This document shows, piece after piece, positions 16,173 to 27,407 of a DNA stretch of 62,775 nucleotides. The position numbers and the translations under genes were made by a program. The notes under the pieces were generated by a model. It saw only the letters and a program-made list of their open reading frames with translations. It did no database searches and was not told the DNA's origin. Origin of the DNA: Burkholderiaceae bacterium (GTDB taxonomy: Bacteria; Pseudomonadota; Gammaproteobacteria; Burkholderiales; Burkholderiaceae_D). Position 1 is the first letter of the stretch; each line of letters opens with the position of its first letter. The stretch spans positions 1-62,775 of the forward strand of contig JARLJG010000006.1 in assembly GCA_031291325.1 (NCBI GenBank), read 5' to 3'.

Positions 16173-17626
16173 AACATCTCGGATTTATCCCCTTGCGCAT
16201 CGTCGTCGCCGCGCTTTGCCAATCGCTGATGCTGGCCGGTTGCGTGGTCGGGCCGAACTACCAGGCGCCCAAGCCGGAACAGCTGATGCCGCAACATGTC
16301 GATGCGTCCACTGCACTGCCCGCCATTCCCGAGTCGCAACGCTGGTGGACCGCTTTCCACGATCCGGCGCTGGATGAACTGGTGAACGTCGCGTTGCAGC
16401 ACAGCCCGGACCTGGAAAGCGCCGATGCCCATATACGGCAGGCGCGCGCCAGCCTGCGCGAGACGGCTGCACAACAATTACCGCAACTGAATGCGGATGG
16501 CCGGGTCGGCCATGACCAGTTGAGCCTGGCCAGCGAGAACTTCGCCAATATTCCGTTTGCCAATCCGCAGAGCGGTTTCAACGACTACCGCGCCGGTTTC
16601 GATGCGTCGTGGGAGATCGATTTGTTCGGTCACACCGCGCGCAGCGTCGAAGCGGCGCGCGCGCGCCTGGGCAGCGTCGAAGAGCAGCGCGCCGACGCCA
16701 CCTTGCGCATCGCCGCCGAAATCGCGCGCAACGTGCTCGACTATCGTTACTGGCGCTTGCGCTATGACAATGCAGCCGCGATTCAGGAAAATCATCGCGA
16801 GTTGCTGCACCTGGCCGAACTGCAACAACGCGCCGGTATGGCAGCCAATAGCGACGTCGAGCTGGCGCAAGCCAATCTGCATGCGGCGCGCGCGAACTTG
16901 CCGCAGTTGCACGCGGCGCAGCAAGCCGCGTTGGCTGCGCTCGGGCCGTTGACCGGCTTGCCGCAGGCGGACATTGCCGCGCTATTTGCAGCCCCTGCCG
17001 CGCACCCGATTCCGCCGGCGATTGCGGCGGCAAGCTTGCCTTCCGAACTGCTGCTGCGGCGTCCCGATTTGCGCATCGCGGAAAGGCAACTGGCGGCCGC
17101 CAGCGCCGACATTGGTGTCGCGGTTGCGGATCAATATCCGCGCTTCAACCTGGTCGGCAGCGGCGGTTGGGATAGCATCCATGCCGGCAATCTCGGCGAA
17201 AATGCGAGTAGATACTGGAGCCTCGGCCCGCAATTCTCGCTTTCGCTTTTTTCCGGGGGACGATTGGATGCGCAAGTCAAAGCTGCTGAAGCGGCGCGCG
17301 ACGCTGCGCTGGCGGATTATCGCAAGGCGGTGATGCAGGCGCTCGCCGATGTCGAAACGCAACTGGTTCGTTGCCAGGGCGACCGCGAGCGCTGGCAAAA
17401 ATTGCAGGCGTCGCAGGCGGCCCAGGTCGGGCAGTTGGCCTATGCCAGGCAGCGCTATCGGTTGGGCGAAACGGCCAAGGTCGAGCTGCTCCAGGCCGAC
17501 TTGCTGGTGGCGAACGTGAATGACGCGCAACTCGCAGCCGAGCAGGCTTTTTCCGAGGATTTGGTTGCGCTGTTCAAGGCGCTGGGCGGAAGTGCAGGGT
17601 CAGGTCAAGCCAGCGCGCAAGAATAA
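16169..17626 (+). CDS. NodT-family outer-membrane efflux lipoprotein
   Basis: 485 residues. A lipoprotein signal ends in LMLAGC, with C25 as the lipidated residue, and the mature chain begins VVGPNYQAP like most OprM/NodT channel proteins. Two outer-membrane-efflux repeats follow (about 60-270 and 280-470). Such proteins form the trimeric exit duct for adaptor-linked exporters. E. coli ybhGFSR has no such gene and must borrow TolC, so this operon encodes a self-contained tripartite exporter. The ORF is the last in the operon. Confidence 0.9.
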   Translation: MKHLGFIPLRIVVAALCQSLMLAGCVVGPNYQAPKPEQLMPQHVDASTALPAIPESQRWWTAFHDPALDELVNVALQHSPDLESADAHIRQARASLRETAAQQLPQLNADGRVGHDQLSLASENFANIPFANPQSGFNDYRAGFDASWEIDLFGHTARSVEAARARLGSVEEQRADATLRIAAEIARNVLDYRYWRLRYDNAAAIQENHRELLHLAELQQRAGMAANSDVELAQANLHAARANLPQLHAAQQAALAALGPLTGLPQADIAALFAAPAAHPIPPAIAAASLPSELLLRRPDLRIAERQLAAASADIGVAVADQYPRFNLVGSGGWDSIHAGNLGENASRYWSLGPQFSLSLFSGGRLDAQVKAAEAARDAALADYRKAVMQALADVETQLVRCQGDRERWQKLQASQAAQVGQLAYARQRYRLGETAKVELLQADLLVANVNDAQLAAEQAFSEDLVALFKALGGSAGSGQASAQE

Positions 17627-17672
17627 TGAAGGACATCCGTTTATCCGCCGATCCGATCGATGCGGAAAATGC

Positions 17673-19991
17673 CTAATCGATGTCGGCTGACGCGGATTTT
17701 TTGCCGCCAATTTGATAGGTCAGGCCAACCCAGATTCCCCTGGGGGTGGATGGCGTTAGCGCCAGCTCGTTCTTGGCGGTAAACATGTTTTGGCCAAGAA
17801 TTCCGAACGTGTTGTAGTCCTTGTCGAACAGATTGCTCACCTTGGCAAATAACTGCCAATTTGAAGAAATAGTGTAGTGCGCGTCCAGGTTGACCACCGC
17901 ATAGCCCGCCAGCGGGCCATTGGCGTCTTGATTGTTTTCGTCGCCGTGCGCATATTGGCCGCCGGTTGCAATCACATTGACCCCCATATTCCATGCGGGA
18001 GTGAAGTCGTAGCTTGCCCTGATCTTGAGGGTTTGCCGTGCAATCCCGGGAATGCGATCTCCCTTGTTGACAGTAATTAAGCCGGTTGTCGCATTGGCCG
18101 TGCTATTTTCAGGGGATGCTTCCGTAAACCCGGATTGATAGGTGGCGTTGGCGTAGCCATAGTTAGCCGCGAGCGCCAATTGCTCGAACTTCGCATGCAG
18201 GCCCAACTCAATGCCCCTGCGTTGCGTTGCACCGACGTTTTGGAAGAATCCCGTCACGCCGTTATTTGCGCCATTTGCGATAAATTGAATGTCATTGCTG
18301 TTTTCGGTATCGTAAGCGGCAAAGTCCCACCCCGCGTTTGGCGAGAACTTGCCGCGCGCCCCGGCTTCCCAAGTCTTGGAAACGATCATGCCCAGATTCG
18401 GATCGGAAGCAAATCCGGTCGGAAGCGCGCATGGGATTGCCGGGTTGGCGCATGACAGTTCCACCGGGCTTGGCACGCGCATGCCTTCGTTATAGCCGGC
18501 ATACAAAGTGAGGTCTTTGGACGGGTTGTAATTCAATCCTGCTGCCGGGTTGAGCCGCCGGTAAGCGTGATTGCCGTTCAGGTTGCCGATATTGCCATTG
18601 CCGTCGTTACTGGCGCCTTCGAGGTCGACCGTCGCATAGTTATAGCGCGCCGACAGCGTCATATTCCATTGCCGGTCGAATGCGAAATTATCCGTTGCGA
18701 ACAGTCCGTAATAGTTGCTTCTGGTCGTCAAGCCGACCCCGCCTTGAGAATAAGCGGTATTCGGATTGATTGCATTTGAGCCCGATGGGTCCATGGTGTA
18801 AGTGATTTCGCCCACCAGGTTGGCGCCATAGGTGTTGCTGGCGTAATTGACTTTGCTGGCGTCGATGGAGACGCCGGCCGTGAAAGTGTTTTTGTGGCCC
18901 AGGAAATTGTCCAGCAGGCTCAACTGGAATGCAGTCCCTACGCCACGCTGGCCGGTGGTGGCAATCACGTTCGAGGCGTCAAGCGCGCCCGCGCTTTGGT
19001 TGGCCACGCAGTTCTCAGCCACGGTGACGCTATTGTCGCAGGCGGCGTTACTGTTGCCGTTGGTGGCGTTGCTGACGCGGTAGTAGGCATTCCCTTCCAG
19101 TAATTTGCTCTCGGTGATTAAGCTTGAACCTTTCAATTCGATCAGCAGGTTCTTGTTGTCGACGTAGTCCGGCGCGGTGTACGCATACGTCGGATTATTC
19201 AGCATCGACAGCGGCAATACCGAGGCGCTATACATCGAGTTGTCCGCCAGCGCCAGGCTCGCGTCCAGCGTGCTTTTGTCGTCGTGCCAGCGGGCTTTGG
19301 CAAATAGCTGCCGGATATCGCTATTGCTATAGTCGCGGTAACCGTCCTCGTGGAAGATATTGGTCGCCACGTAATAGTCGACATCGTGCGCATCGTCCTG
19401 GCTGCCGTACTCGGCCTCGAATGCACGCCGGCCCCAGGAGCCGCCGTAAATCGAAACATTCAGACCGGGATCGCTGACACCGTTCTTGGTGTTGACGGCA
19501 AGCGCGCCGCCGAGCGTGTTGAGTCCGAATAGCGGATTCGACCCTGGGATCAAATTGATATTCGCAATCGCGTTGGCCGGAATGAGGTCCCAGTTGACGA
19601 TATCGCCAAACGGCTCATTGATGCGCACCCCGTCCAGGAACACGGATAGGCCGATCGCGGTGCCCAGAATCGGCGAAGCCGTAAAACCGCGATACGAGAT
19701 ATCCATCTGGTAGGGATTGCCCACGCTGTTGCTGGAGTTGATCGATCCCAGGTTGTTATCCAGGAACTCGGCCAGGTTCAGCGACTGTTGCTGGTCGATT
19801 TGCCTGGATGTGCCGATTTGCACATTCGCCGGTATGGCATTCAGCGGCGTGCCGATCGATGTGAGCGGGGATGCGCCGACAACCAAAACCGTCGGCAACT
19901 CCTGATTCTTTGGTGTGTCTTCGGCATTTGCAATTTGCGGGCCGGTATTTACTGCAAGAAGTGCGATTTGGAGCAAAGTTCGCTTATACAT
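17673..19991 (-). CDS. TonB-dependent outer-membrane receptor
   Basis: 772 residues. A signal peptide (MYKRTLLQIALLAVNTGPQI then ANA|ED), a plug domain (about 45-150, with NPYQMDISYRGFTASPILGT and GVRINEPFGDIVNWDLIPA) and a 22-strand-type barrel are visible. The terminal strand (GIWVGLTYQIGG) is followed by a short non-aromatic tail KKSASADID, unlike the usual aromatic end. Such receptors import siderophores, cobalamin, metals or carbohydrates with TonB energy; nothing here identifies the substrate. It converges on the exporter operon with 46 bases between stops. No iron-box-like sequence was clear upstream, and no partner transporter is adjacent. Confidence 0.88.
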   Translation of the reverse strand: MYKRTLLQIALLAVNTGPQIANAEDTPKNQELPTVLVVGASPLTSIGTPLNAIPANVQIGTSRQIDQQQSLNLAEFLDNNLGSINSSNSVGNPYQMDISYRGFTASPILGTAIGLSVFLDGVRINEPFGDIVNWDLIPANAIANINLIPGSNPLFGLNTLGGALAVNTKNGVSDPGLNVSIYGGSWGRRAFEAEYGSQDDAHDVDYYVATNIFHEDGYRDYSNSDIRQLFAKARWHDDKSTLDASLALADNSMYSASVLPLSMLNNPTYAYTAPDYVDNKNLLIELKGSSLITESKLLEGNAYYRVSNATNGNSNAACDNSVTVAENCVANQSAGALDASNVIATTGQRGVGTAFQLSLLDNFLGHKNTFTAGVSIDASKVNYASNTYGANLVGEITYTMDPSGSNAINPNTAYSQGGVGLTTRSNYYGLFATDNFAFDRQWNMTLSARYNYATVDLEGASNDGNGNIGNLNGNHAYRRLNPAAGLNYNPSKDLTLYAGYNEGMRVPSPVELSCANPAIPCALPTGFASDPNLGMIVSKTWEAGARGKFSPNAGWDFAAYDTENSNDIQFIANGANNGVTGFFQNVGATQRRGIELGLHAKFEQLALAANYGYANATYQSGFTEASPENSTANATTGLITVNKGDRIPGIARQTLKIRASYDFTPAWNMGVNVIATGGQYAHGDENNQDANGPLAGYAVVNLDAHYTISSNWQLFAKVSNLFDKDYNTFGILGQNMFTAKNELALTPSTPRGIWVGLTYQIGGKKSASADID

Positions 19992-20200
19992 TTATGAATT
20001 CCGAATTGGCCAGGGTGGTCTCAAATCCCTATTGCGACAGTGTATGGCCGAACTTGTTGGCGAGCCAATGAATTTTGATGTGAATTCGCCGCTTCGCAAT
20101 AACTGTTGCACCGCGCATCGGCGCCAGGCCGGAGACTTGTTCCAACTGGCCCGCTATTATGTGCGTCGAAATGGCAAATCCGTTGACGCGTTTGGCAGGC

Positions 20201-20713
20201 TCACTGTTTGCCAATGGATTGCGGGCGCCGGTGCCTATTCCACAATTGCAAGGCCAGGAAGAGCACAATAAGGACATTGCAGGCGAACACGGCGACGCCG
20301 GGTACAGTAAGTTTGTGCGCAATGTGCCGAATTTCGAGCGGGATGTAGATCGCACCCGATAACGCCCCCAGCCACTCGCCCCATGCGAAGTTATGCCATA
20401 GGCCGTAGGCTTCGATAAAGCGTAGTGAGGCATAACAGAGCGCCAGAAATAGTAGTGGCAGCATGTCGGCGCCATGCAACGCATCGGCATATTGCAACAG
20501 GATCATCGGATAGTGCGCGTCTGGATTCAGGCCGAGGTGCTCGATCAAATCCAGCATGAGCTTGCGCACGTCGTGATGCACCAGGCTGAGCAAGCCTATG
20601 CTCCCAAGCAATGCCGCAATACCCTTGACCGCTTCGAACATGCCAATCGTGCGCAGCGCGCGTCGGCGAGCGACCGGATGCGCGTGTTTTCCAATCTTAT
20701 GCTGTGTAGTCAT
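20201..20713 (-). CDS. DUF2127 membrane protein at the end of the N-ATPase operon
   Basis: 170 residues of the DUF2127 family: a basic N-terminus (HPVARRRALRTIGMFEAVKGIAA), then hydrophobic helices at about 28-48, 70-95, 105-125 and 133-155. The motif RFIEAYGLWHNFAWGEWLGALSGAIY is characteristic of the family. Its function is unknown. It starts only 5 bases after the atpG stop on the same strand, so it is very probably cotranscribed with the N-ATPase genes, although it is not part of the standard nine-gene set. 19992-20200 downstream of it holds no gene. Confidence 0.7.
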   Translation of the reverse strand: MTTQHKIGKHAHPVARRRALRTIGMFEAVKGIAALLGSIGLLSLVHHDVRKLMLDLIEHLGLNPDAHYPMILLQYADALHGADMLPLLFLALCYASLRFIEAYGLWHNFAWGEWLGALSGAIYIPLEIRHIAHKLTVPGVAVFACNVLIVLFLALQLWNRHRRPQSIGKQ

Positions 20714-20718
20714 CGGAC

Positions 20719-21558
20719 TTAAATCAGACCTTCTGCGCCGGCCGCAAGTTCGACAATTTCTGCGGTAATCTCGGTTTGCCGCGCTTGGCGCTCTTCCTGC
20801 GATAAGCTGTCTATGCGACGGCTGATGTTTTCATGTGCCGCGCTCATGGTCTGCAGGCGCGCAAGGTTCTCTGCCGCGAAAGTGTGGACAATGGCTTCGT
20901 TCAATTGCGCGAACAGATATTCACCGGCCAGACGCTGTAATAATGACTCTGCCGGCAAATTCAGGATCGGCGGAAGCGCTTTGCAGGTCGTGGCAAAGCG
21001 GGAATAATCCAAGGGCAATATTCGTTGCCGGATTATTTCCGCTTCCTGCTGCGCGCGCGGCCTCGCATAAACGACGTCGACGCGATCGACTTCTCCGGCG
21101 TGCAAATGTCGGTATAACTCGGCGACGATGCGATCCGCCAACGCTGCCGCATTGGCAAGCTGCGACATCAACGGCGTGCTCCAGGTCGGCGCCAGTCCCC
21201 TGGCATGCGCCAGCCGCAAACCGCGAGTTCCCACAATCAATACCATGTTCCCGGCCAGATCGCTTCCGGCGCCGGCGTATATCTTTTCGCTGAACGCCCC
21301 GGCGAAACCGTGTTCCGCGCAAAACAGGATCAACGCCGCGCGGCCCGCATGGTTGTTGCGGGCGAGCTTGTCCGCAGGGGCAATCGCCAGCACTTGCGAA
21401 ATGGCCTCCGCCACGATATCCGCATACTTTTGCACATTCTTCAATTGTTGGCGGCCCTGTTGCGCGCGCGCCGCCGCCACTCCGCGCATCGCACTGATCA
21501 CATTGCCGAGCTGCGAGATGCTGCGCGCGCGCTCGTGTATTTGAGCATAGCGTTGCAT
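20719..21558 (-). CDS. atpG: N-ATPase gamma subunit
   Basis: 279 residues from ATG 21558; a TTG at 21564 would add two residues. The two long coiled-coil ends of the gamma shaft are visible: RSISQLGNVISAMRGVAAARAQQG at the N-terminus and LARLQTMSAAHENISRRIDS at the C-terminus. The sequence is more divergent than housekeeping gamma subunits, which is normal for N-ATPases. It forms the central stalk that couples the alpha/beta head to the c-ring. It is the ninth gene of the operon, 2 bases after the atpA stop. Confidence 0.9.
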   Translation of the reverse strand: MQRYAQIHERARSISQLGNVISAMRGVAAARAQQGRQQLKNVQKYADIVAEAISQVLAIAPADKLARNNHAGRAALILFCAEHGFAGAFSEKIYAGAGSDLAGNMVLIVGTRGLRLAHARGLAPTWSTPLMSQLANAAALADRIVAELYRHLHAGEVDRVDVVYARPRAQQEAEIIRQRILPLDYSRFATTCKALPPILNLPAESLLQRLAGEYLFAQLNEAIVHTFAAENLARLQTMSAAHENISRRIDSLSQEERQARQTEITAEIVELAAGAEGLI

Positions 21559-21560
21559 CG

Positions 21561-23093
21561 TCAAGCCTGCCTATCTTCGGCGCAACTTGACGCCAGCGTT
21601 TGCAGGGACTGGAAGCACGTATTCAGACTTTGCTCGTTCGGCAAGGCGCCGCTGGCGGCAGCATCGACGATTAGTTTGCCGGGCCCGGCCAGCCATTCGG
21701 ACAGGGAATTCTTGAAAGCTGCAATTTTGTCGGCTTCCATCTTGTCCAGCATGCCTCGTTGCAACGCGAAAAGCAAAGCCACCTGATTCGCCAGCGCCAA
21801 CCCGGCGTATTGGGTCTGCGCCAGGATCGCGCGGATGCGTTCGCCGCGAACGATTTTTGCCTGCACGCGTGCATCCAGCGAGGCGCCGAAGCGGGTAAAT
21901 ACTTCCAATTCAAGAAATTGCGCATAGTCCAGGCGCAGCGTTTCCGCCACTTTGCGCAAGATGGGAGCTTGCGTCTTGCCGCCGACCCGGCTGACGCTCA
22001 AGCCGGTATCGATGGCGGGCATATGGCCGGCATGAAATAGCTGGGTGTCGAGCACAATCTGGCCATCGGTAATCGAGATCAGATTGGTCGGGATATAGGC
22101 GCTGAGATTGCCGGCTTCGGTTTCCGCAATGGGCAACGCCGTCAGCGATCCTCCGCTTTTTTCAGCAGACAGTTTTGCGGCGCGCTCAAGCAGGCGCGCG
22201 TGCACGTAAAACACGTCGCCCGGATACGCCTCGCGCCCCGGCGGCTGGTGCGTCAGCAAGGCCAGTTCGCGATGCGTGGCCGCATGCTTGCTCAAATCGT
22301 CGATGACGACCAGCGCATGGCCGCCGCGATCGCGAAAGTGCTCCGCCATCGTCATGCCGGCAAATGGCGCAATCCATTGCAAACCCGGCGTCGCCGAGGC
22401 TGCAGCGACGACGAAAATGGTGCGTTCGGGCGCGCCGTACTTGCGCACGGCCTGGATCGCGCGTTCGACCGCACTCGACTTTTGCCCGATGGCGACATAG
22501 ATGCAAATCATGTCGCTGTCGCGTTGATTGATGATGGCGTCGATTGCGAGCGCTGTCTTGCCGGTGCAACGGTCGCCGATGATCAGTTCGCGCTGGCCAC
22601 GGCCAAGCGCAAACATGGCGTCGATTGCCACCACGCCCGTTTGCACCGGTTCGGACACTTCTTCCCGATCGATAATGGCCGGGGCATCGCGTTCGATAGG
22701 ATCGTAGCGCTCGGCGACGACAAGGCCGCCGGCGTCCAATGGGCGCCCGAGCGGATCGACAATGCGGCCCAGAAGCTTGTCGCCGACCGGCACGCGCAAT
22801 ACTTGCCCGGTGCCATTTACGTGCATGCCGGCGGCGAGCCGCGCCGAATCGTCCAGCAACACGCAGGCCAGCAGCTTTTCTTCCAGCGTCAGGACAAAGC
22901 CGACATCGCCGTTTTCAAAGCGCAGCAATTCGTTCAGGCGCGCGCTCGGCAGGCCGGAGATATGGGCGACCCCATCGGCGACCACTTCAACCCGTCCGAT
23001 TTCGACGCGCTGCAGGCCGAGCGCGGCGTCTGCCAGCGCCACCTTGGCTTGCGGCAGCCAGGCATCAAGCGACGCGAGCAGTGTCGTCGTCAT
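21561..23093 (-). CDS. atpA: N-ATPase alpha subunit
   Basis: 510 residues with the F1-alpha layout. The Walker A motif is GDRCTGKTA in place of the usual GDRQTGKTA, followed by [14 protein letters not shown], the Walker B region [13 protein letters not shown] and the arginine-finger region ISVSRVGG-like ([11 protein letters not shown]). The start overlaps the end of atpF by 29 bases. In N-ATPases alpha lies after b, with no separate delta gene between them, exactly as seen here. Confidence 0.93.
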   Translation of the reverse strand: MTTTLLASLDAWLPQAKVALADAALGLQRVEIGRVEVVADGVAHISGLPSARLNELLRFENGDVGFVLTLEEKLLACVLLDDSARLAAGMHVNGTGQVLRVPVGDKLLGRIVDPLGRPLDAGGLVVAERYDPIERDAPAIIDREEVSEPVQTGVVAIDAMFALGRGQRELIIGDRCTGKTALAIDAIINQRDSDMICIYVAIGQKSSAVERAIQAVRKYGAPERTIFVVAAASATPGLQWIAPFAGMTMAEHFRDRGGHALVVIDDLSKHAATHRELALLTHQPPGREAYPGDVFYVHARLLERAAKLSAEKSGGSLTALPIAETEAGNLSAYIPTNLISITDGQIVLDTQLFHAGHMPAIDTGLSVSRVGGKTQAPILRKVAETLRLDYAQFLELEVFTRFGASLDARVQAKIVRGERIRAILAQTQYAGLALANQVALLFALQRGMLDKMEADKIAAFKNSLSEWLAGPGKLIVDAAASGALPNEQSLNTCFQSLQTLASSCAEDRQA

Positions 23094-23826
23094 GATTCAA
23101 TTGTTCCATTATCTGTGCCAGGTCTGCCGCCAGGTTGTTGCGTATCACGATATGGCGAAAACGCAGTTCGACACCGGCCAGCAACGCGGGGTCGCAGGAG
23201 AAAGCGATGGCGACTTCCGCGCCAAGGGCGGCGCTCAATTTGCGCTGCAATGTCGACTTCGTCTCAGGGTCGAGGGCAACCGCTGTGACGACGTGCATCG
23301 CCTCTCGCCCATCTGCTTGCAGCAGCAGTTGGCGTTCGGCGGCTTCCATGCCCGCCAGTTCTTCGCATGCGGCGTCGATAAAACCGGCGTTCAATGCTGC
23401 CGCCGGCAATCGTTCCAACAAACGTTGCGTCATGTCGGCAGCCAATTTCCCGGCCAGGTTTTGCAGTGCGGTTTCCGCTTCGGCACGTTCGCGTGTCAAA
23501 GCCTCTTGTGCGGCTGCGCCGCGTTGCGCCGCTTCCTGGGTCGCCTGCGCCAATATCGCATCGCGCGCCTGGCGCGCCTCCATTCTTGCGGCGGTCAGGG
23601 TGGTTTCGCGCCCGCTGGCCAATGCATTGCGTTCCGCTTCAAACGCGAGGCGCTCCTGTTCCGCCTTTTGCTGCGCCAAGGACGCTTCTTCCGTCTGCTT
23701 CTTTACAATCTGTTGGCGCTGCGCAATGATGGCCTGAACCGGCTTGAACAGAAATCGTTGCAAAACCCAAAGCAGGACCAGGACATTGACGGTCTGCAGT
23801 CCAAGCGTCCACCAGTCGATTTTCAT
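23065..23826 (-). CDS. atpF: N-ATPase b subunit with delta-like C-terminal part
   Basis: 253 residues, about 100 longer than a normal b subunit. An N-terminal membrane helix (about 6-24, [20 protein letters not shown]) leads into a long Ala/Glu/Gln-rich coiled coil (about 30-140). Residues 150-245 form a separate domain containing [22 protein letters not shown], which resembles the C-terminal part of the delta subunit. N-ATPase operons have no atpH, and this extension is taken to replace it. It forms the peripheral stalk. The start lies 7 bases after the atpE stop. Confidence 0.88.
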   Translation of the reverse strand: MKIDWWTLGLQTVNVLVLLWVLQRFLFKPVQAIIAQRQQIVKKQTEEASLAQQKAEQERLAFEAERNALASGRETTLTAARMEARQARDAILAQATQEAAQRGAAAQEALTRERAEAETALQNLAGKLAADMTQRLLERLPAAALNAGFIDAACEELAGMEAAERQLLLQADGREAMHVVTAVALDPETKSTLQRKLSAALGAEVAIAFSCDPALLAGVELRFRHIVIRNNLAADLAQIMEQLNHDDDTARVA

Positions 23827-23833
23827 GAGCGCC

Positions 23834-24088
23834 TCAATGCAGGAACGGATTGGCGAACAACAAAAGCAAGGCGATCACCAAACAATAGATGGCCATCGTC
23901 TCGATCATCGCCAGTCCGACAAAGAGCGTGCGCGAAATATTATTCGAGGCGTCAGGCTGGCGTGCCAAGGCATCCATCGCGGCTGCTATCGCGCGACCTT
24001 CCGCCAGCGCCGGCCCGATCGCGCCGAACGATACGGCGACCACGGCGCCGACGATGCTGATTATTTCGACCCAGTTGATTGAATTCAT
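23834..24088 (-). CDS. atpE: N-ATPase c subunit (ion-carrying ring)
   Basis: 84 residues, two membrane helices (about 9-38 and 53-80) joined by the polar loop ARQPDASNN. The ion-site residues are E63-T64 and Y68 in helix 2 (MIETMAIY) and E30 in helix 1 (GPALAEGRA), where sodium-type rings usually have Gln. A carboxylate in both helices is a recognised feature of N-type rings; whether such rings carry Na+ or H+ has been debated. ATG 24088 overlaps the atpB stop (ATGA) and follows a strong GGAGG site. Confidence 0.93.
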   Translation of the reverse strand: MNSINWVEIISIVGAVVAVSFGAIGPALAEGRAIAAAMDALARQPDASNNISRTLFVGLAMIETMAIYCLVIALLLLFANPFLH

Positions 24089-24774
24089 GCGTCCTCCGTA
24101 AGTGAATGGGGTGCTTCGTCGCCGATGGCCGCGCCGATGAAGACCAGCGCCAGCATGGAAAAAATATAGGCTTGGATGATGCCGACCAGCACGTCCAGCG
24201 CCATGAATGGAATCGGCACGAACAGGCCGGCCAGCGACAGGATGATGCCGATCACAAATGCGCCGCTCATCATGTTGCCGAACAGGCGCACCATCAATGA
24301 AAAGGTGCGCGTGATGGCCTCGACCAGATTCAACGGCACCATGATCCAGCTCGGATCGGCAAACGACTTCAGGTAGCCGACCAATCCCCGGCTGCGTATG
24401 CCAAAGGCCGCGATTGCGCAAAATACGATGAGAGCCAATGCCGCATCGGTTTCGATATGGGCGGTCGGAGCCTCGATTCCCGGCACCAGCGACGAAAGAT
24501 TGGCGCACAATACAAAAACGAATAAGCCGCCGATCAGCGGCAAATACGGCGCCGGGCTGGTGCGCAAAGTGTCGCGAATCTGGGACTGCAGCGTGCCGAG
24601 CAATAATTCAGCCAGGGTTTGCGTTCGGCCCGGCCGGATGCTTAGGCGACGGCCAATCCAGCGGCACAGCGCATAGACCAGCGCGACGATTGCCCAGGTC
24701 GTCAATACCTGGGCCGTGATGGGAATCGGCCCAATGAAAAACAGCGGCGGCGACGATAGCGGCGAGTGTATCAT
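24085..24774 (-). CDS. atpB: N-ATPase a subunit
   Basis: 229 residues with about six membrane helices. The essential arginine of the half-channels is in helix 4 (NLVEAITRTFSLMVRLFGNMMSG, the second R of this run by analogy), and helix 5 has GIIQAYIFSMLALVFIGAA. It conducts ions to and from the c-ring. ATG 24774 overlaps the atpR stop (ATGA), so the longer open frame to 24957 is not used. Confidence 0.92.
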   Translation of the reverse strand: MIHSPLSSPPLFFIGPIPITAQVLTTWAIVALVYALCRWIGRRLSIRPGRTQTLAELLLGTLQSQIRDTLRTSPAPYLPLIGGLFVFVLCANLSSLVPGIEAPTAHIETDAALALIVFCAIAAFGIRSRGLVGYLKSFADPSWIMVPLNLVEAITRTFSLMVRLFGNMMSGAFVIGIILSLAGLFVPIPFMALDVLVGIIQAYIFSMLALVFIGAAIGDEAPHSLTEDA

Positions 24775-25058
24775 TGCGTGCGGGCCTTTCTGAGCACGAT
24801 GCTGCGGGCGATCAGCAAGCCGATCAAAACTGCCGGCAATGTCACGCCGTGGCGCACGCAAAAATAGAGGGCCGCCGCAGTGACGAGCATGCGCGCCAGC
24901 ACCAGCAACACCGGGCGCCACAAACGACCACCGCGAACAAGCAGGTCGGTATTCCACTTCAATGTGCGGAAATGCATCCAGCCGATCAGCATTCCGATGC
25001 CGACCGCCAGCAAGGTTTGCGTCACAACAGCGATTGAAAAAAACTGTAGGGGATTCAT
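24771..25058 (-). CDS. atpR: AtpR, N-ATPase-specific membrane protein
   Basis: 95 residues with three hydrophobic helices (about 8-28, 46-66, 70-88); the pattern MHFRTLKWNTDLLVRGG joins the first two. AtpR is found only in N-ATPase operons and is thought to help assemble or stabilise the c-ring through a conserved Arg. ATG 25058 overlaps the atpQ stop (ATGA); an in-frame ATG at 25073 is less likely. Confidence 0.85.
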   Translation of the reverse strand: MNPLQFFSIAVVTQTLLAVGIGMLIGWMHFRTLKWNTDLLVRGGRLWRPVLLVLARMLVTAAALYFCVRHGVTLPAVLIGLLIARSIVLRKARTQ

Positions 25059-25332
25059 GGTTTTTGCATCCATTTCCAGGCTAACCAACAACCGAGCGCC
25101 GCGCCGACGAACAGCAACGGCGCGGTCCAGAAGATGCCGGTGCCGAGGCTGCGATCGAGCCAACGGCCCAGCAGCACGCCAAGCAGCATCGGCGTGACGA
25201 TCATCCAACCCAATACTCCCACGCGCGCAAATTGTCGCGCCAGTGTCGGATCGCCCTCGCGCAGCCAGCGGCGGCGGCGCTCGATATGCTGGCGCACGCC
25301 GCTCAACACCTCATGTTCGGTATCCTTGTCGT

Positions 25333-25336
<4 letters not shown>
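25055..25336 (-). CDS. atpQ: AtpQ (AtpI/gene-1-like) subunit
   Basis: 93 residues. A charged N-terminus (EHEVLSGVRQHIERRRRWL) precedes two helices (about 42-62 and 66-88, GWMIVTPMLLGVLLGRWLD and FWTAPLLFVGAALGCWLAW). This corresponds to AtpQ of N-ATPase operons, a relative of AtpI involved in ring assembly or Mg2+ supply by analogy. Overlaps both neighbours by ATGA. Confidence 0.85.
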
Positions 25337-27209
<1,873 letters not shown>

Positions 27210-27306
27210 TTAAAGTCAAGTAAATCTATTGAACAATTTTTTGTCGAATCGTGGCATGGAATACGTCGACAAAGCTTGATCTTGTCAGGTGCATGGGCAA
27301 GAAGTA

Positions 27307-27320
27307 TTGATATGCATCAA
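27307..27320 (-). promoter_or_regulatory. Perfect FNR/ANR box upstream of the N-ATPase operon
   Basis: TTGATATGCATCAA is a perfect match to TTGAT-N4-ATCAA. It lies in the only sizeable gap (27198-27407) between the mechanosensitive channel gene and atpD, so the operon on the minus strand is its natural target. A class II promoter would start near 27272, leaving a leader of about 75 bases; the -10 there (CAAGAT) is poor, so the site could also act from further upstream. Confidence 0.65.
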
Positions 27321-27407
27321 ATTCATATTGTTCGTTCTTCCTGCAGGCTTGCGTCGATCCGCGACAGCGTAGACCCGGCCCCGAATCGGTGCAGGTCACT
27401 TGCCGCA

